A stretch of DNA of 64,000 nucleotides, taken from positions 3,585,083 through 3,649,082 of the forward strand of contig CP070763.1 in the NCBI GenBank assembly GCA_020349025.1, given 5' to 3'. The position numbers and the translations under genes are program-made. The notes beneath the pieces were generated by a model, which saw only the letters and a program-made list of their open reading frames with translations, was not told the DNA's origin and searched no databases. The stretch comes from Candidatus Latescibacterota bacterium (GTDB lineage Bacteria; Krumholzibacteriota; Krumholzibacteriia; G020349025). Of this stretch, positions 21,005 to 30,938 are shown piece after piece. Every line of letters begins with the position of its first letter. Within the stretch, counting starts at the first letter, position 1.

Positions 21005-24000
21005 TCAGTCGCGCATGATGACGACCTTGCCCACGCGCGAGAGGACCGGACCTTGTCGTCCCGCCGGCGAGACCTCGGCGCTGCGGCGCGGACGCGCCTC
21101 GACGCGGTAGATGTAGGTGCCGTTGGCCAGCTCGTCCCCGGTGCGGTCGACGCCCTCCCAGCGCACCGACACCTGCTGTGGCTCGCTCACGAAGTCCGTG
21201 TGTCGCCACACCTCGCGACCGGCCGCGGTGTAGACGCGCAGCAGCACGTCGGATGGATCGGTGAGCTCGAAGAAGAAGTAGGTGCGATCCTTGAAGGGAT
21301 TCGGGAAGGCGATGACGTTCGTCATCAGCTCCACTGCCTCCGACACCACCTCGAAGTCGATGCTCCCTTCCCCCTTTTCCTGCAGGTTGTCGTTGGCGCG
21401 CAGCGTCGCCGTGTAGCGTGCCGGCGAAAGGTCGGCCGGGATCGGCACCGAAATCGTGCCGACGCTGTCGCTGCCGTCCTGATAGCGGAAGAAGGAGGTC
21501 ACATCGAGTCGCGTCGGTGCCACCGGCTTGCCCTCGATCTTCTCGAAGTCGAGCACCACGCGGCTCAACAACGAGGTGCCCTGGATGTTGACGCCGTTCT
21601 CGTCGCGGATCTCCCCCATCAAGGCCGTCCCCGGCTTGACCTTCGTGACGTTGTTCGGGAACCGCAGCACGATCCGCGGCGGACCCGTCGAGGCATCCGG
21701 CTGCGCGGCGCGAGCGACGCTCACCGTGCCGACAGCTCCTTTGCCGTCGAAACCCTGCGCCTCCTCGCGGGTGTAGGCGCTGACCCGCGCCTTGGCGCCG
21801 AGGCGGGCGTCGATCGGAACGAAGAAGTTGAAGGCGAAGCGCCCGTTCGTGACCGGAACCGTGCCGCGATAGATCGGTGCTCCCACCAGGTCGTAGGCGA
21901 TGCGGAAGGTCGGGTCGTCCGCTTTCGTGTAGCCGCTCTCGTCGGCGGTCCCGAAGACCTCGACGTCGGCGAAGCCGTTGAAACCCACCGCGTCCGTCCC
22001 CTCTGGATCCTCGACGACGCCGTCGACGCGCGCCGAGCGTCCCGCTTCGAGCGGCTCGGTCCGCGACGAGAGATCCACGACATACTCGGGAGCCAGCAAC
22101 GTCATCGCCGGGTCCCCGAGAAGCACGTACGTCTCGTTGTTGACGCCGTCGAAGATGGTTGAGCTGCTCTTCGCCTGCTGGTGGATGATGCCAAACGGCG
22201 TCTTCGACGTCGCCCCGATCGCGAACATCGACTCCCACACCTGTTCGTTGTAGCGCGCGTTCGGCGTCGCGAACGTGGGAGTGGTCGCTCCCATCGTCGC
22301 CACCGCGCCCCCTGCGGGGCTGGTGATCATGTCCTCGCTCATCGACTGCAGCTGTGGCTCGTCGAACTCCGACACCGTGCAGCTGAAGGCCATGAAGACC
22401 GGAAGTCGCGTGCCGTTCGTCAGCGACGGGATGTCGGAGCCGAGAAAGAGCACCTCGTCGGCGAGCTGCCGCGGCGCACCGTGCCCCTGGTAGTTGATCA
22501 AGGCGCAGCCGCTGCTCCAGGTGCGGATCAGAGCAGCGCGAGCCTCGGGCTTCTGACTGAGGAGGCGCGGGAACTCGGTCAGGTACACCTTGTCGATGTC
22601 CCACTCGGGTGGTGTCAACGCCACGAGACGCTCGGTGTTGTTGATGTGGAACGACTCGCGGTCGCGGCTCGGCGTCGTCTCGTCGTCTGCCGCCAGAATC
22701 AAGCGCGTGCGCCAGGCGCCGTATTCGGTCGAGGTGTCGTAGGCGATGAGCTTGTCGACGATGCGGCGCGCCTCGTTCGCAGTCCGAGGTGTGACGCGCC
22801 CGATCGCCAGGTCCGGAACGGGAAACACGCGCGCGAAGGAGACGTCCTGGTCGGGGGTCTCCATCTCGGCGAGCCAATCGTCGACTGCGTAGCGCCGCCG
22901 CGTGCGCGAGTCGGCGTACCACGGCTGCACCGTGGGAACCAGCGTCGCCGTGGTGCCGGGAAGCAGCTGCCGCGGGTCGTGCGTCGCGTCACCGAAGAGC
23001 ATCAGGTAGCGCAAGCGCGACTCCGACTCGCCCGAGCCCACCAACCCGTAGAGGAACTTCACGTAATTGCGGATGGCGAGCGGGTCGACTCTCCCGCCGG
23101 AGAAGTTCTCGTAGACGTCGTGGACGTCCACCACCAGCACTTCGGGCTGGTGGCCGAGCTGGTCGACGCCGGGATAGCGCGCCGCACGATGCCCGGCGAA
23201 GCGCAGCGCTTCCGCGCGCAGCGACGGGTGCACGACGATGAGCATGTCGGGAGCCACGAGGCGCTGGCGCAGCGCTGCCACCGTGCGCAGCTCCAGGTCC
23301 GCCGACTGCAGCGACGACGGTTGTTCCACCGCCGCGAAGTGCGTGCGCACACCGGGGCCGCGACCGTAGCGGGCCCACCAGAGCGCCCCGCTCCCGCTCC
23401 CCTGCTGCACCGGATCGACGAGCCGCACGGCCCGCGCCGGGTCGGTGACATCGAGCAGCCACGGCTCCGTGTCTCCGAAGCCGCTGAGCTCGTACGTCTC
23501 GTCGGCGGTGCTGGGCGTGCGGGTCCAGCGCAGCAGTCCCGCCTCGGTAGCGCGCGTCGGGAGAGCGAGCGGGCGCTCCCAGCTGACGTCGAACTTCAGG
23601 AAGAAGGTTTGCGGACCGGACTGCAGCGTGTCGGCGAGCGCGAGCTGCAGCCGGTTTGTCTCCTGGAATGTCGCCGGCAGAGTGAAGTACTCGGGAGGTG
23701 GATAGGAGAAGCGTTGCGAGAACTCGATCCCGCCAATGCGCTCTCCGTTGAGGAGGACGTCGATCAAGCGCGTACCGTTGCGAAACACGCCGGCGCTGAG
23801 ACCGATGCGGATGTTCCCACTTGGTGCAGCCTGCCCGCCCGGGTCGAGCTCGAACTGGACGAGCGCCGGCCGCGTCTCACGCACCTCCTGCCACAACCAC
23901 AGATCGTCGACCGACTCGAACTGGCGATCCTCCTCGAAATGGAAGCGCTGCCAGGCGCGCGTGACGAGATCGCTCGGCGTGCCGGCCACCGCGACCGAGA

Positions 24001-25072
24001 CCGGCTGCATGCGTGCTCCCGGTTGCATGTCCCACACCAGCCACCCGTAGTTGGAGCGGTCGTACGGGTGCTGCGCGTGGGCGAGGGAATCGCCGGGGAT
24101 GCCGACGCCTTCCAGGTATTCGCCATTCCCCAGAGCGTAGAAGACGATGCGCTCGCCGAAGTCGAAGATGTGGTTCGACTCCCCGTCAACCCAGAGTGCC
24201 GTCTCCTGCAGCTCGTAATCGGGCTGCCAGCTCGCGGGAGTCGAGTCCGCGAAGAGCGGCACCGGGTGCCAGCGGTCGAAGAATATCTGGAAGGTCGTGG
24301 GATCGACGTCGTCGACCGGAACGCCCGCGGTGCGCAGCTGGTCGTAGGACAGCTCGTAGACGCCGGTGCGCGCGATGCGCACGCGCAGCCTTTGAGCCGG
24401 AAGCGTCGACAGAGAGAAGGGACGCGGCTCGCTCTTGCGCAAGTTTCGCTGCCAGCGCGACGCGGTCGTGGCATTGACGAGCGTCGCGTGCAGCAGGTCG
24501 ACCGGCGCGGCACTCGGCTGCAGCTGGGCTCGATCAGTGAACGTGATACGCACACGAACCGCATCCGTATAGTGGGCGCCGCCGTCCGCGTCGTACTGCA
24601 GCGGCGCAAAGCGCAGGGTCACGACATCGCGACCTCGCACCTTTCCGCGTCGCTCGAGCGACACGCTCGTGCTCGGGTACAAGCCTTCCCAGCGACGCGC
24701 CCGGGCCGCAAGCGGCTGGACGCGTTCGATCTCGCCCACGTCGAGCCGACGCTCCTCGCTGCCGAGCAGCTCGAAACGTGCCCCCCCTGGGCCCGGGACC
24801 GCGACGAGCAGCGCGCGCTCGTAGCGCAGCGGCAGGCCCGGCTCTCCGCCCGCCGCGAAACCGGGGACGCGCACGTGCTTGCCGCTGCGCACCGGCTCCG
24901 GCGCACGAAGCAGGAGTTCGAGACCACGATCGTCGTCGCGGAGCACCTCAAACCACTCTGCCTGCGCCGACACGTGGCTCGGAAGCAGGAGGGCCAGAGC
25001 GATTCCCACAAGCAGTGAGAAGCCGCGGCATCGCCGGCGCAGGTTGGCCGCAGGCGATCCCACGCGTGGCAT
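21005..25072 (-). CDS. PorU-like C25 (gingipain-type) peptidase, candidate type IX sortase
   Basis: A 1355-residue exported protein matching the PorU layout. A signal peptide (FSLLVGIALALLLPSHVSAQA) is followed by a long beta-rich N-terminal region with a VRIARTGVYELSYDQL stretch typical of PorU, then the C25 caspase-like domain. The catalytic histidine is in INYQGHGAPRQL (about residue 865) and the cysteine in FMAFSCTVSEFDEP, 34 residues later, close to the His-Cys spacing of PorU (about 33). SPAGGAVATMGATTPTFATP also matches. A FlgD-like tail ends the protein (FPNPFKDRTYFFFEL, then NGTYIYRVEA). PorU trims cargo tails and attaches cargo to surface glycolipid. ATG 25072 has GAGAGGAG upstream. 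The PorV-like gene follows after a 276-nt gap that I read as non-coding. Confidence 0.85.
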   Translation of the reverse strand: MPRVGSPAANLRRRCRGFSLLVGIALALLLPSHVSAQAEWFEVLRDDDRGLELLLRAPEPVRSGKHVRVPGFAAGGEPGLPLRYERALLVAVPGPGGARFELLGSEERRLDVGEIERVQPLAARARRWEGLYPSTSVSLERRGKVRGRDVVTLRFAPLQYDADGGAHYTDAVRVRITFTDRAQLQPSAAPVDLLHATLVNATTASRWQRNLRKSEPRPFSLSTLPAQRLRVRIARTGVYELSYDQLRTAGVPVDDVDPTTFQIFFDRWHPVPLFADSTPASWQPDYELQETALWVDGESNHIFDFGERIVFYALGNGEYLEGVGIPGDSLAHAQHPYDRSNYGWLVWDMQPGARMQPVSVAVAGTPSDLVTRAWQRFHFEEDRQFESVDDLWLWQEVRETRPALVQFELDPGGQAAPSGNIRIGLSAGVFRNGTRLIDVLLNGERIGGIEFSQRFSYPPPEYFTLPATFQETNRLQLALADTLQSGPQTFFLKFDVSWERPLALPTRATEAGLLRWTRTPSTADETYELSGFGDTEPWLLDVTDPARAVRLVDPVQQGSGSGALWWARYGRGPGVRTHFAAVEQPSSLQSADLELRTVAALRQRLVAPDMLIVVHPSLRAEALRFAGHRAARYPGVDQLGHQPEVLVVDVHDVYENFSGGRVDPLAIRNYVKFLYGLVGSGESESRLRYLMLFGDATHDPRQLLPGTTATLVPTVQPWYADSRTRRRYAVDDWLAEMETPDQDVSFARVFPVPDLAIGRVTPRTANEARRIVDKLIAYDTSTEYGAWRTRLILAADDETTPSRDRESFHINNTERLVALTPPEWDIDKVYLTEFPRLLSQKPEARAALIRTWSSGCALINYQGHGAPRQLADEVLFLGSDIPSLTNGTRLPVFMAFSCTVSEFDEPQLQSMSEDMITSPAGGAVATMGATTPTFATPNARYNEQVWESMFAIGATSKTPFGIIHQQAKSSSTIFDGVNNETYVLLGDPAMTLLAPEYVVDLSSRTEPLEAGRSARVDGVVEDPEGTDAVGFNGFADVEVFGTADESGYTKADDPTFRIAYDLVGAPIYRGTVPVTNGRFAFNFFVPIDARLGAKARVSAYTREEAQGFDGKGAVGTVSVARAAQPDASTGPPRIVLRFPNNVTKVKPGTALMGEIRDENGVNIQGTSLLSRVVLDFEKIEGKPVAPTRLDVTSFFRYQDGSDSVGTISVPIPADLSPARYTATLRANDNLQEKGEGSIDFEVVSEAVELMTNVIAFPNPFKDRTYFFFELTDPSDVLLRVYTAAGREVWRHTDFVSEPQQVSVRWEGVDRTGDELANGTYIYRVEARPRRSAEVSPAGRQGPVLSRVGKVVIMRD

Positions 25073-25134
25073 CGCGAACTCCTCTCTCGGGCAGGCGGGT
25101 CTCGAGGGGTCGGTGTGCAGGATCACGAAGTCGA

Positions 25135-25311
25135 TCACCCGGAGTTCGGTCCCGGAACGGCCTCCTCCAGGAGCAGGATCGGGAAGTCGTCCCGAACCGG
25201 AAACTTCAGCTCGCAGCGGTCACAACGCAACCACGTGGTACTCGAGTCGACGACCACGCGATCCTTGCACTTCGGGCAGGCAAGGATCTCCAAGATCTCT
25301 CGCTGGATCAT
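25135..25311 (-). CDS. Trm112-family zinc-ribbon protein (UPF0434 type)
   Basis: A 58-residue protein with two zinc knuckles, CPKC and CDRC, and the family frame MIQREILEILACPKC at the start and FPVRDDFPILL near the end. Trm112 relatives bind methyltransferases as small activating partners; bacterial members are often found near lipid A or ribosome genes, and the partner here is unknown. The longest frame begins 50 codons earlier. ATG 25311 is preferred because GGAGGTGCG precedes it directly and the conserved domain begins there. The 275 nt separating it from accA show no gene. Confidence 0.85.
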   Translation of the reverse strand: MIQREILEILACPKCKDRVVVDSSTTWLRCDRCELKFPVRDDFPILLLEEAVPGPNSG

Positions 25312-25586
25312 CGCACCTCCAGGCACCCAGGGCAAGCAGAGCCCTGAGGATCGCTCGCAGACAGGCGCAACCGGCGTGCCAGGGTTGGAGATGGTGTGGC
25401 GGTGCATGTGCGTTCTGGACGCTTGGCTTCGCCCATCCTGGGCTCCGCCTGCGCTCGGCACGCGCGCGGCTCGGGCGGCGTGCCGAGCGCTGGAGCGTAC
25501 AGGAGGTGCGCGGAAGCGCGTCCGCCCGCAAGCGTGTGCGGCGCGCGCGGCCGTGGCTGGCGTGTTACAGGTGTGCGGAGTGACGG

Positions 25587-26552
25587 CTACGTCTCGGCGT
25601 CGGCGAAGACACCCATGTGCAGGTACTTCTGAAAGCGGTTCTCGAGGAGCTCATCGATCGGGGTGCGCTCCAGACTTTCGAGCTCCGCACCGAGAACGTC
25701 GCGGAGCACGTCAGCCATTGCGAGCGGATCGCGGTGCGCGCCGCCGTTCGGCTCTTGGATGACGCGATCGATGAGCTGCAGCTCGTCGAGGTCGGTGGCC
25801 GTCAGCTTCAAGGCTTCGGCGGCGCGCGGGGCTTCGGCGCGATCGCCCCAGAGGATCGCGGCGCAGCCCTCCGGCGAGATCACCGAGTAGATCGAGTTCT
25901 CGAGCATGAGAACGCGATCGCCGACCGCGAGCGCCAGGGCACCGCCACTGCCTCCCTCACCGATGACGACGACGACGATCGGAACGGCAATGCGCACCAT
26001 CTCGCGCAGGTTGCGTGCAATCGCCTCGCTCTGACCGCGTTTTTCCGCGTCGACACCCGGGTAGGCACCCGGCGTGTCGATGAAGGTGATGATCGGGCGT
26101 CCGAACTTGCCCGCCAGCTGCATCAGGCGCAGCGCCTTGCGGTACCCCTCCGGGTGCGGCATCCCGAAGTTGCGCAGGAGGTTCTCTTTGGTGTTGCGCC
26201 CCTTCTGGTGCCCGATCACCATGACCTGGCGCCCCGCGAGGAGACCCATGCCGCCGACGATGGCGCGGTCGTCGCCGAACAGGCGGTCGCCGTGGAGCTC
26301 GGTGAACTCCTCGCACAACGCCTCGATGTAGTCGAGCGTGTAGGGTCGGCGTGGGTGACGCGCAAGCTGCACCCGCTGCCAGGGCGTGAGCTTCGAGTAG
26401 ATGTCGCCGCGCAGCTTCTCGGCCTGACGCTCGAGCGACTCGATCTCGCGCGTCATGTCCATGCCTTTGGTGCCCGCCAGATCGCGCAGCTCGCCGATCT
26501 TCGTTTCGAGCTCGACGATGGGGCGCTCGAATTCCAACCAGTCGCGGTTCAT
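25587..26552 (-). CDS. accA: Acetyl-CoA carboxylase carboxyltransferase subunit alpha
   Basis: Part of the carboxyltransferase that moves CO2 from carboxybiotin to acetyl-CoA to make malonyl-CoA for fatty acid synthesis; it works as an alpha2beta2 complex with AccD. The 321-residue protein has the usual length and motifs: the ELETKIGEL coiled start, [38 protein letters not shown] written here in part only as [14 protein letters not shown], the TPGAYPG loop, and the oxyanion-hole segment [10 protein letters not shown] followed by [12 protein letters not shown] 26552 has GAGGAGCGCC upstream; a TTG four codons earlier is less likely. accD is not in the window. Confidence 0.96.
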   Translation of the reverse strand: MNRDWLEFERPIVELETKIGELRDLAGTKGMDMTREIESLERQAEKLRGDIYSKLTPWQRVQLARHPRRPYTLDYIEALCEEFTELHGDRLFGDDRAIVGGMGLLAGRQVMVIGHQKGRNTKENLLRNFGMPHPEGYRKALRLMQLAGKFGRPIITFIDTPGAYPGVDAEKRGQSEAIARNLREMVRIAVPIVVVVIGEGGSGGALALAVGDRVLMLENSIYSVISPEGCAAILWGDRAEAPRAAEALKLTATDLDELQLIDRVIQEPNGGAHRDPLAMADVLRDVLGAELESLERTPIDELLENRFQKYLHMGVFADAET

Positions 26553-26610
26553 GGCGCTCCTCAAGCGGAAGCGGGGCGGGCCGAGATTCCAGACTAGTGT
26601 AGTGCCCGGC

Positions 26611-27345
26611 TCACAACCGGAAAAGGTAGAAGAAGCTCAGCTCGCGCCCCACCTTACCACCCTCGACGTTCCCCAGGAGGTCGCGCAGGATGAATCGCAG
26701 GTGGTTGCCCGAGCCGAAGCTCCACTGCAGGCCGAGGTCCAGGTAGCCGCGGTCCTTATCCAGACGGTCGTCGAGACCGAAATCGTAGTCGACGAGGAGT
26801 GTGAAGCTGCGCCCCCAGGTCTGGCTCATGCCCAGGAAGATGTCGAACGACTCGCGCTTCCCCTCGAGCGAGTAGTTGATTCCTCCGGTGAGCGCCGTCA
26901 GAACGGGAAGCGACTCCGCTGCCAGACTCTGCGTCGCGACGGCGTAGAACCCGTGCGACTTGCGCTCGTAGCGCTCGGCATCCTCGAGCCAGCGACCGAC
27001 GCCCTGCGAGTCGAAGCCCAGCGCCACGGCTGGAAAATCGACGCGGTCGAGAAGCAGGACCTCCGCCTGGATTCCCGGACGCGGGTTCGCCTCGACGTCA
27101 CCGCGGCCGAGGACATCTTGCATTCCGTAGGAGAGCCCGAACTGGGCGCGCTCGAAGACTCCAACGCGGACGCCGGAGAGCACGCTGCCCCCCGGGCCGG
27201 CGCTGATCTCCCAACGCATGAAACCGTGACCGAGCGGCTCGGCGGTGGGACTGTCGATGACGCGGGTGTCGGCGTGCAGTCGGTCGGGCACGGCGGCAAC
27301 CAGGAGAAGCGCTGCGCCAGCGCACGCGCCCAGGCGCGATCCCAT
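26611..27345 (-). CDS. Outer-membrane beta-barrel protein, YjbH-like
   Basis: A 244-residue exported protein with a signal peptide ([17 protein letters not shown]) and alternating aromatic strands through to a terminal [28 protein letters not shown] segment and [15 protein letters not shown] resemble the YjbH-like exopolysaccharide-associated barrel family, though the similarity is short. ATG 27345 begins the signal peptide and has AAGGGGAT upstream; a second ATG lies 5 nt away out of frame. A strong promoter overlaps the end of dnaE just upstream, so it can be expressed separately from the polymerase. Exact function unknown. Confidence 0.6.
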   Translation of the reverse strand: MGSRLGACAGAALLLVAAVPDRLHADTRVIDSPTAEPLGHGFMRWEISAGPGGSVLSGVRVGVFERAQFGLSYGMQDVLGRGDVEANPRPGIQAEVLLLDRVDFPAVALGFDSQGVGRWLEDAERYERKSHGFYAVATQSLAAESLPVLTALTGGINYSLEGKRESFDIFLGMSQTWGRSFTLLVDYDFGLDDRLDKDRGYLDLGLQWSFGSGNHLRFILRDLLGNVEGGKVGRELSFFYLFRL

Positions 27346-27396
27346 CCCATCCCCTTCCTCACGCGCGTCCGGAAAACCGGCGCGCCACCCCACGCC

Positions 27397-27425
27397 GTGC
27401 TATCACCACGGGGGCGACGTGTCAA
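27397..27425 (-). promoter_or_regulatory. Predicted promoter of the YjbH-like gene, inside the dnaE 3' end
   Basis: A perfect TTGACA (minus strand, 27420-27425) is followed after 17 nt by TAGCAC (27397-27402). The -35 is consensus and the -10 weak. The element overlaps the last codons of dnaE and would give a leader of about 45 nt before the ATG at 27345. Predicted by eye. Confidence 0.5.
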
Positions 27426-30400
27426 CGCCGGCCGCGGCGGCACTGGGACCGGGTGTGCGGGGGGCGCGCGCGAGCGTCGTGGGGAGCGAGCAATGCAGGT
27501 GGACGTTGGCCTCGCCCAGGAGCGCGCGCAGCGATTCGAGCAGCTCGCGCGACGGCAGGACGCGTGTGTTACGCGAGCGCATCTCGAGCTCGCGCTCCGA
27601 ACCGTGCAGGCGCATGCGCACCTCGCACTCACCCGGGTTCGAGACGAGCAACGTGCGCAGCTGCGCGAGCTCGTCGCGCGACAGCCGTTCGGCGTCGACG
27701 AGGAGGTGCAGTCCACGCCCGAGCGTGCGGATGGCGTCTTCGAGCGTGAGCACCTGCTCGCACAGGAGCTTCGTCTCCTGCTCCTCACGCGCGTTGGCGC
27801 GACCGCAGGCGACGACGACGGCGTCCTCCTCGAGCAACGTGCCGAAACGCTCGTAGGTGCTGCTGAAAACGAGCATCTCGGCGGTGCCGACGAAGTCCTC
27901 GAGCTTGACGAACGCCATCGGCTTCCCCTTCTTGTCCGCGATCACCTTGCTCGACACCACCGCACCGGCGAGAACGGTGGGGGCGTTCTCCTCCGTCTCC
28001 TGCAACTCCACCGTGGTGCACGTCGCGATGTCACGCAGCAGATGCTTCTGCGCATCGAGCGGATGTCCGCTCAGATAGAAGCCGAGCACCTGCTTTTCCG
28101 CAGCCAGGCGCGTGGCCTCGTCCCAATCCGGCACGTCGGCAAGCGGCGGCTCGAGCCCGGCACCCATCAGCTCCGGGGTGTCGCCGAAGAGCGAGGCTTG
28201 ACCGCGCGCCCGCTGCTCCTGCGTGCGCTGGCCCCGTTCGATGGCTCGATCCAGAACGGCACTCTTCTGCGCCCGCGTCCCGGGCAGCGAATCCATCGCG
28301 CCCGCCATGATCAGGCTCTCCAGCACGCGCCGGTTCCAGGTGCGCGTCTCGACACGCTCGCAGAAATCGAAGAGGGAGCGGAACGGCCCCTCCTGCACGC
28401 GAGCGCGCACGATCGCCTCGATGGCGCCGAGCCCGACGTTCTTGATCGCGCCCATCCCGAGCATCACGTCGCCATCCTGAACGCGGAAATCGGGGAAGCT
28501 GCTGTTGACGTCGGGAGGGCGAATGGCGATTCCGCGGCGTCTGCAGTCCTCGATGAGCACGACGATGCGAGGCGTGTCGCTCATCTCCGAAGTCAGCGAC
28601 GCGGCGAGGTACTCGGCGGGGTAATGCGCCTTGAGATAGGCGGTCTGCACCGAGATCACCGCGTAGGCCACGGAGTGCGACTTGTTGAAGCCGTACCCCG
28701 CGAAGTGCACCATCTGATCCCAGATCTTCTCGGCGATGCCGCGCGGAATCTCGCGCTGCTCCGCGCCCTGGACGAACTTCGAGTGCTGCGCCTCCATGAC
28801 GTCGCGCTTCTTCTTCCCCATCGCCTTGCGCAGGATGTCCGCTTCACCGAGCGTGAAGCCCGCGAGCTCGCTGGCGATGCGCATCACCTGCTCCTGGTAG
28901 AGGATGACGCCGTAGGTATCCTTGAGAATCGATTCGAGCACCGGGTGCAGGTACTCGATGCGCTTGCGGCCATGCTTGCGCTCGATGAAGTCGGAGACCA
29001 TGCCGCTCTTCAATGGACCGGGCCGGAAGAGCGCGTTGATGGCGGCAATGTCGTCGAAACGATCGGGCGCGATCTTGCGCAGCAGCTCGCGCATGCCGGC
29101 AGACTCGAGCTGGAAGACGCCGACGGTGTCGGCGGCGCGCAGAAGCTCGTAGGTGCGGTCATCCTGAAGTGGGATCGTGCGCCAGTCGATGTCGACCGCA
29201 TGGGTCTGCCGCACCAGCTCGACCGCCTTGTTGAGAACGGTGAGCGTGCGCAGGCCGAGGAAGTCCATCTTCAACAGACCGACGTCCTCGAGAACCGTCA
29301 TGTCGTACTGCGTGGTGACCTCGTCCTTGGCGGAGCGATAGAGCGGTACGTGGTTCACCAGCTCGCTCGGCGTGATGACGATGCCGGCAGCATGGATCGA
29401 GGCGTGGCGCACCAGACCCTCGAGCGTGCGGCAGACCCCCATGAGCTCCTGCTGCGGGTGCCCCTCCTGCGTCATCGCATTGAGCTCCTGCACGTTCTCG
29501 AGGGCGCGCGAGAGCGTCATCCCGGGGATGTTCGGGATCTTCTTCGCCAGGCGATCGGTCTCGGCATACGAGAGACGCATGACACGCCCCACGTCGCGCA
29601 CGACGCCACGCGCTGCCATGGTGCCGAAGGTGATGATCTGGCAGACGTTCTCGTGGCCGTACTTCTGCTTCACGTATTCGATGACCTCGCCGCGACGCTC
29701 GTCGAAGTCGATGTCGATGTCCGGCATCGAGATGCGCTCCGGGTTGAGGAAGCGCTCGAAGAGCAGACCGTGCTCGATCGGATCGACGTCCGTGATGCCG
29801 AGGCAGTAGCAGACGAGGCTGCCGGCCGCCGAGCCGCGCCCCGGGCCCACGGCGATGTGCCGCTCGCGCGCCGCGCGCACGAAGTCCGCCACGATCAGGA
29901 AATAGCCGGCGTACTCCATGCGGGCAATGACGGAGAGCTCGTACTGCAGGCGCTCCTCCAGCTCGGCGCTCGCGCGCGGGTAGCGCTGCTGGAAGCCGCG
30001 CCGCGCCTCCGCCTCGAGATACTCTTCGGCGTTCGCGTAGCCCTCCGGGATCGGGAAGTTCGGCAGCAGCAGCCGCCCGAGCTCGAGCTCCAGCCTGCAA
30101 CGGTCGGCCACGAGCAGGGTGTTCTCGAGGTACTCGGGATGATCCGGCACCAGCGCCAGCATCTCTTCGCCGCTCTTGAAGAAGACCTGATCGCTTTGAA
30201 AGCGGAAGCGACGCGGGTCGTCGAGATCCTTGCCGGTCTGGATACAAAGCAACACGTCGTGCGCGCGCGCGTGATCCTCGCACAGGTAGTGGCTGTCGTT
30301 CGTGATGACGATCGGAGCGCCGGTCTCACGCGAGAGCGCCGGAAGATGCGCGGCCACTTTCTCCTCGAGCTCGATTCCGTGGCGCTGCATTTCGAGGAAG

Positions 30401-30909
30401 TAGTGATCGCGCCCGAACACCTCTTGATACTCGCGTACGGTGTGCACCGCGTCGTCGAAGCGATCGTTCAGGAGGAGCTGCGGAATCTCCCCTTTCAGAC
30501 AGGCCGACAAGACCAGGAGCCCATCGGCGTGCTGGTGCAGCAGTTCCTTGTCGACGCGCGGTCTGTAGTGGAAACCGCTCAGGTACGCCTCGGACGACAG
30601 CCGCATCAGGTTCTCGTAACCGGCCTGGTTGCGAACGAGGACGACGAGGTGGTTGTAGTCGGCGGGTGAGCGCGGCTTCTCCAGCCGCGAGGCGTAGGCG
30701 ACGTACGCCTCGCATCCCAGGATCGGCTGCACACCCACGTTGCGCGCACTCTTGTAGAACTCGATCGCCCCGAACAAGTTGCCATGATCGGTGAGCGCCA
30801 GCGCCGGCATCCCGAGCTCGCGCGCCCGCTGCACGAGTCGCGGGATGCGCTGGGCGCCGTCGAGGAGACTGTAGTCGGAGTGGGTGTGCAAGTGGACGAA
30901 GTCGGGCAT
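27403..30909 (-). CDS. dnaE: DNA polymerase III subunit alpha
   Basis: Catalytic subunit of the replicative polymerase, 1168 residues, in the normal DnaE range. The N-terminal PHP domain begins HLHTHSDYSLLDG and continues with ALALTDHGNLFGA. The polymerase palm carries PDIDIDFDERRG, and the fingers FRPGPLKSGMVSDF and GKKKRDVMEAQ; the tandem helix-hairpin-helix, OB-fold and C-terminal regions follow. PHP metal ligands are mostly retained (HxH, DHGN), so proofreading by this domain is possible but unproven. The ATG at 30909 has GGGGGAGAG upstream and lies 29 nt after the M23 gene, so the two probably share a transcript. Confidence 0.97.
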   Translation of the reverse strand: MPDFVHLHTHSDYSLLDGAQRIPRLVQRARELGMPALALTDHGNLFGAIEFYKSARNVGVQPILGCEAYVAYASRLEKPRSPADYNHLVVLVRNQAGYENLMRLSSEAYLSGFHYRPRVDKELLHQHADGLLVLSACLKGEIPQLLLNDRFDDAVHTVREYQEVFGRDHYFLEMQRHGIELEEKVAAHLPALSRETGAPIVITNDSHYLCEDHARAHDVLLCIQTGKDLDDPRRFRFQSDQVFFKSGEEMLALVPDHPEYLENTLLVADRCRLELELGRLLLPNFPIPEGYANAEEYLEAEARRGFQQRYPRASAELEERLQYELSVIARMEYAGYFLIVADFVRAARERHIAVGPGRGSAAGSLVCYCLGITDVDPIEHGLLFERFLNPERISMPDIDIDFDERRGEVIEYVKQKYGHENVCQIITFGTMAARGVVRDVGRVMRLSYAETDRLAKKIPNIPGMTLSRALENVQELNAMTQEGHPQQELMGVCRTLEGLVRHASIHAAGIVITPSELVNHVPLYRSAKDEVTTQYDMTVLEDVGLLKMDFLGLRTLTVLNKAVELVRQTHAVDIDWRTIPLQDDRTYELLRAADTVGVFQLESAGMRELLRKIAPDRFDDIAAINALFRPGPLKSGMVSDFIERKHGRKRIEYLHPVLESILKDTYGVILYQEQVMRIASELAGFTLGEADILRKAMGKKKRDVMEAQHSKFVQGAEQREIPRGIAEKIWDQMVHFAGYGFNKSHSVAYAVISVQTAYLKAHYPAEYLAASLTSEMSDTPRIVVLIEDCRRRGIAIRPPDVNSSFPDFRVQDGDVMLGMGAIKNVGLGAIEAIVRARVQEGPFRSLFDFCERVETRTWNRRVLESLIMAGAMDSLPGTRAQKSAVLDRAIERGQRTQEQRARGQASLFGDTPELMGAGLEPPLADVPDWDEATRLAAEKQVLGFYLSGHPLDAQKHLLRDIATCTTVELQETEENAPTVLAGAVVSSKVIADKKGKPMAFVKLEDFVGTAEMLVFSSTYERFGTLLEEDAVVVACGRANAREEQETKLLCEQVLTLEDAIRTLGRGLHLLVDAERLSRDELAQLRTLLVSNPGECEVRMRLHGSERELEMRSRNTRVLPSRELLESLRALLGEANVHLHCSLPTTLARAPRTPGPSAAAAGVDTSPPW

Positions 30910-30938
30910 CTCTCCCCCTTACTGGGCGTCCGCGTTCC

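Noticed and set aside
22181..25018. 945-residue open frame opposite the PorU-like gene
   Set aside because: A shadow of the C25 gene codon pattern; no signal peptide or motif.
26455..30669. 1404-residue open frame on the plus strand opposite accA, the YjbH-like gene and dnaE
   Set aside because: It is antisense to clear genes and its translation is Arg/His/Leu-rich with no domain; long antisense frames are expected at this G+C content.
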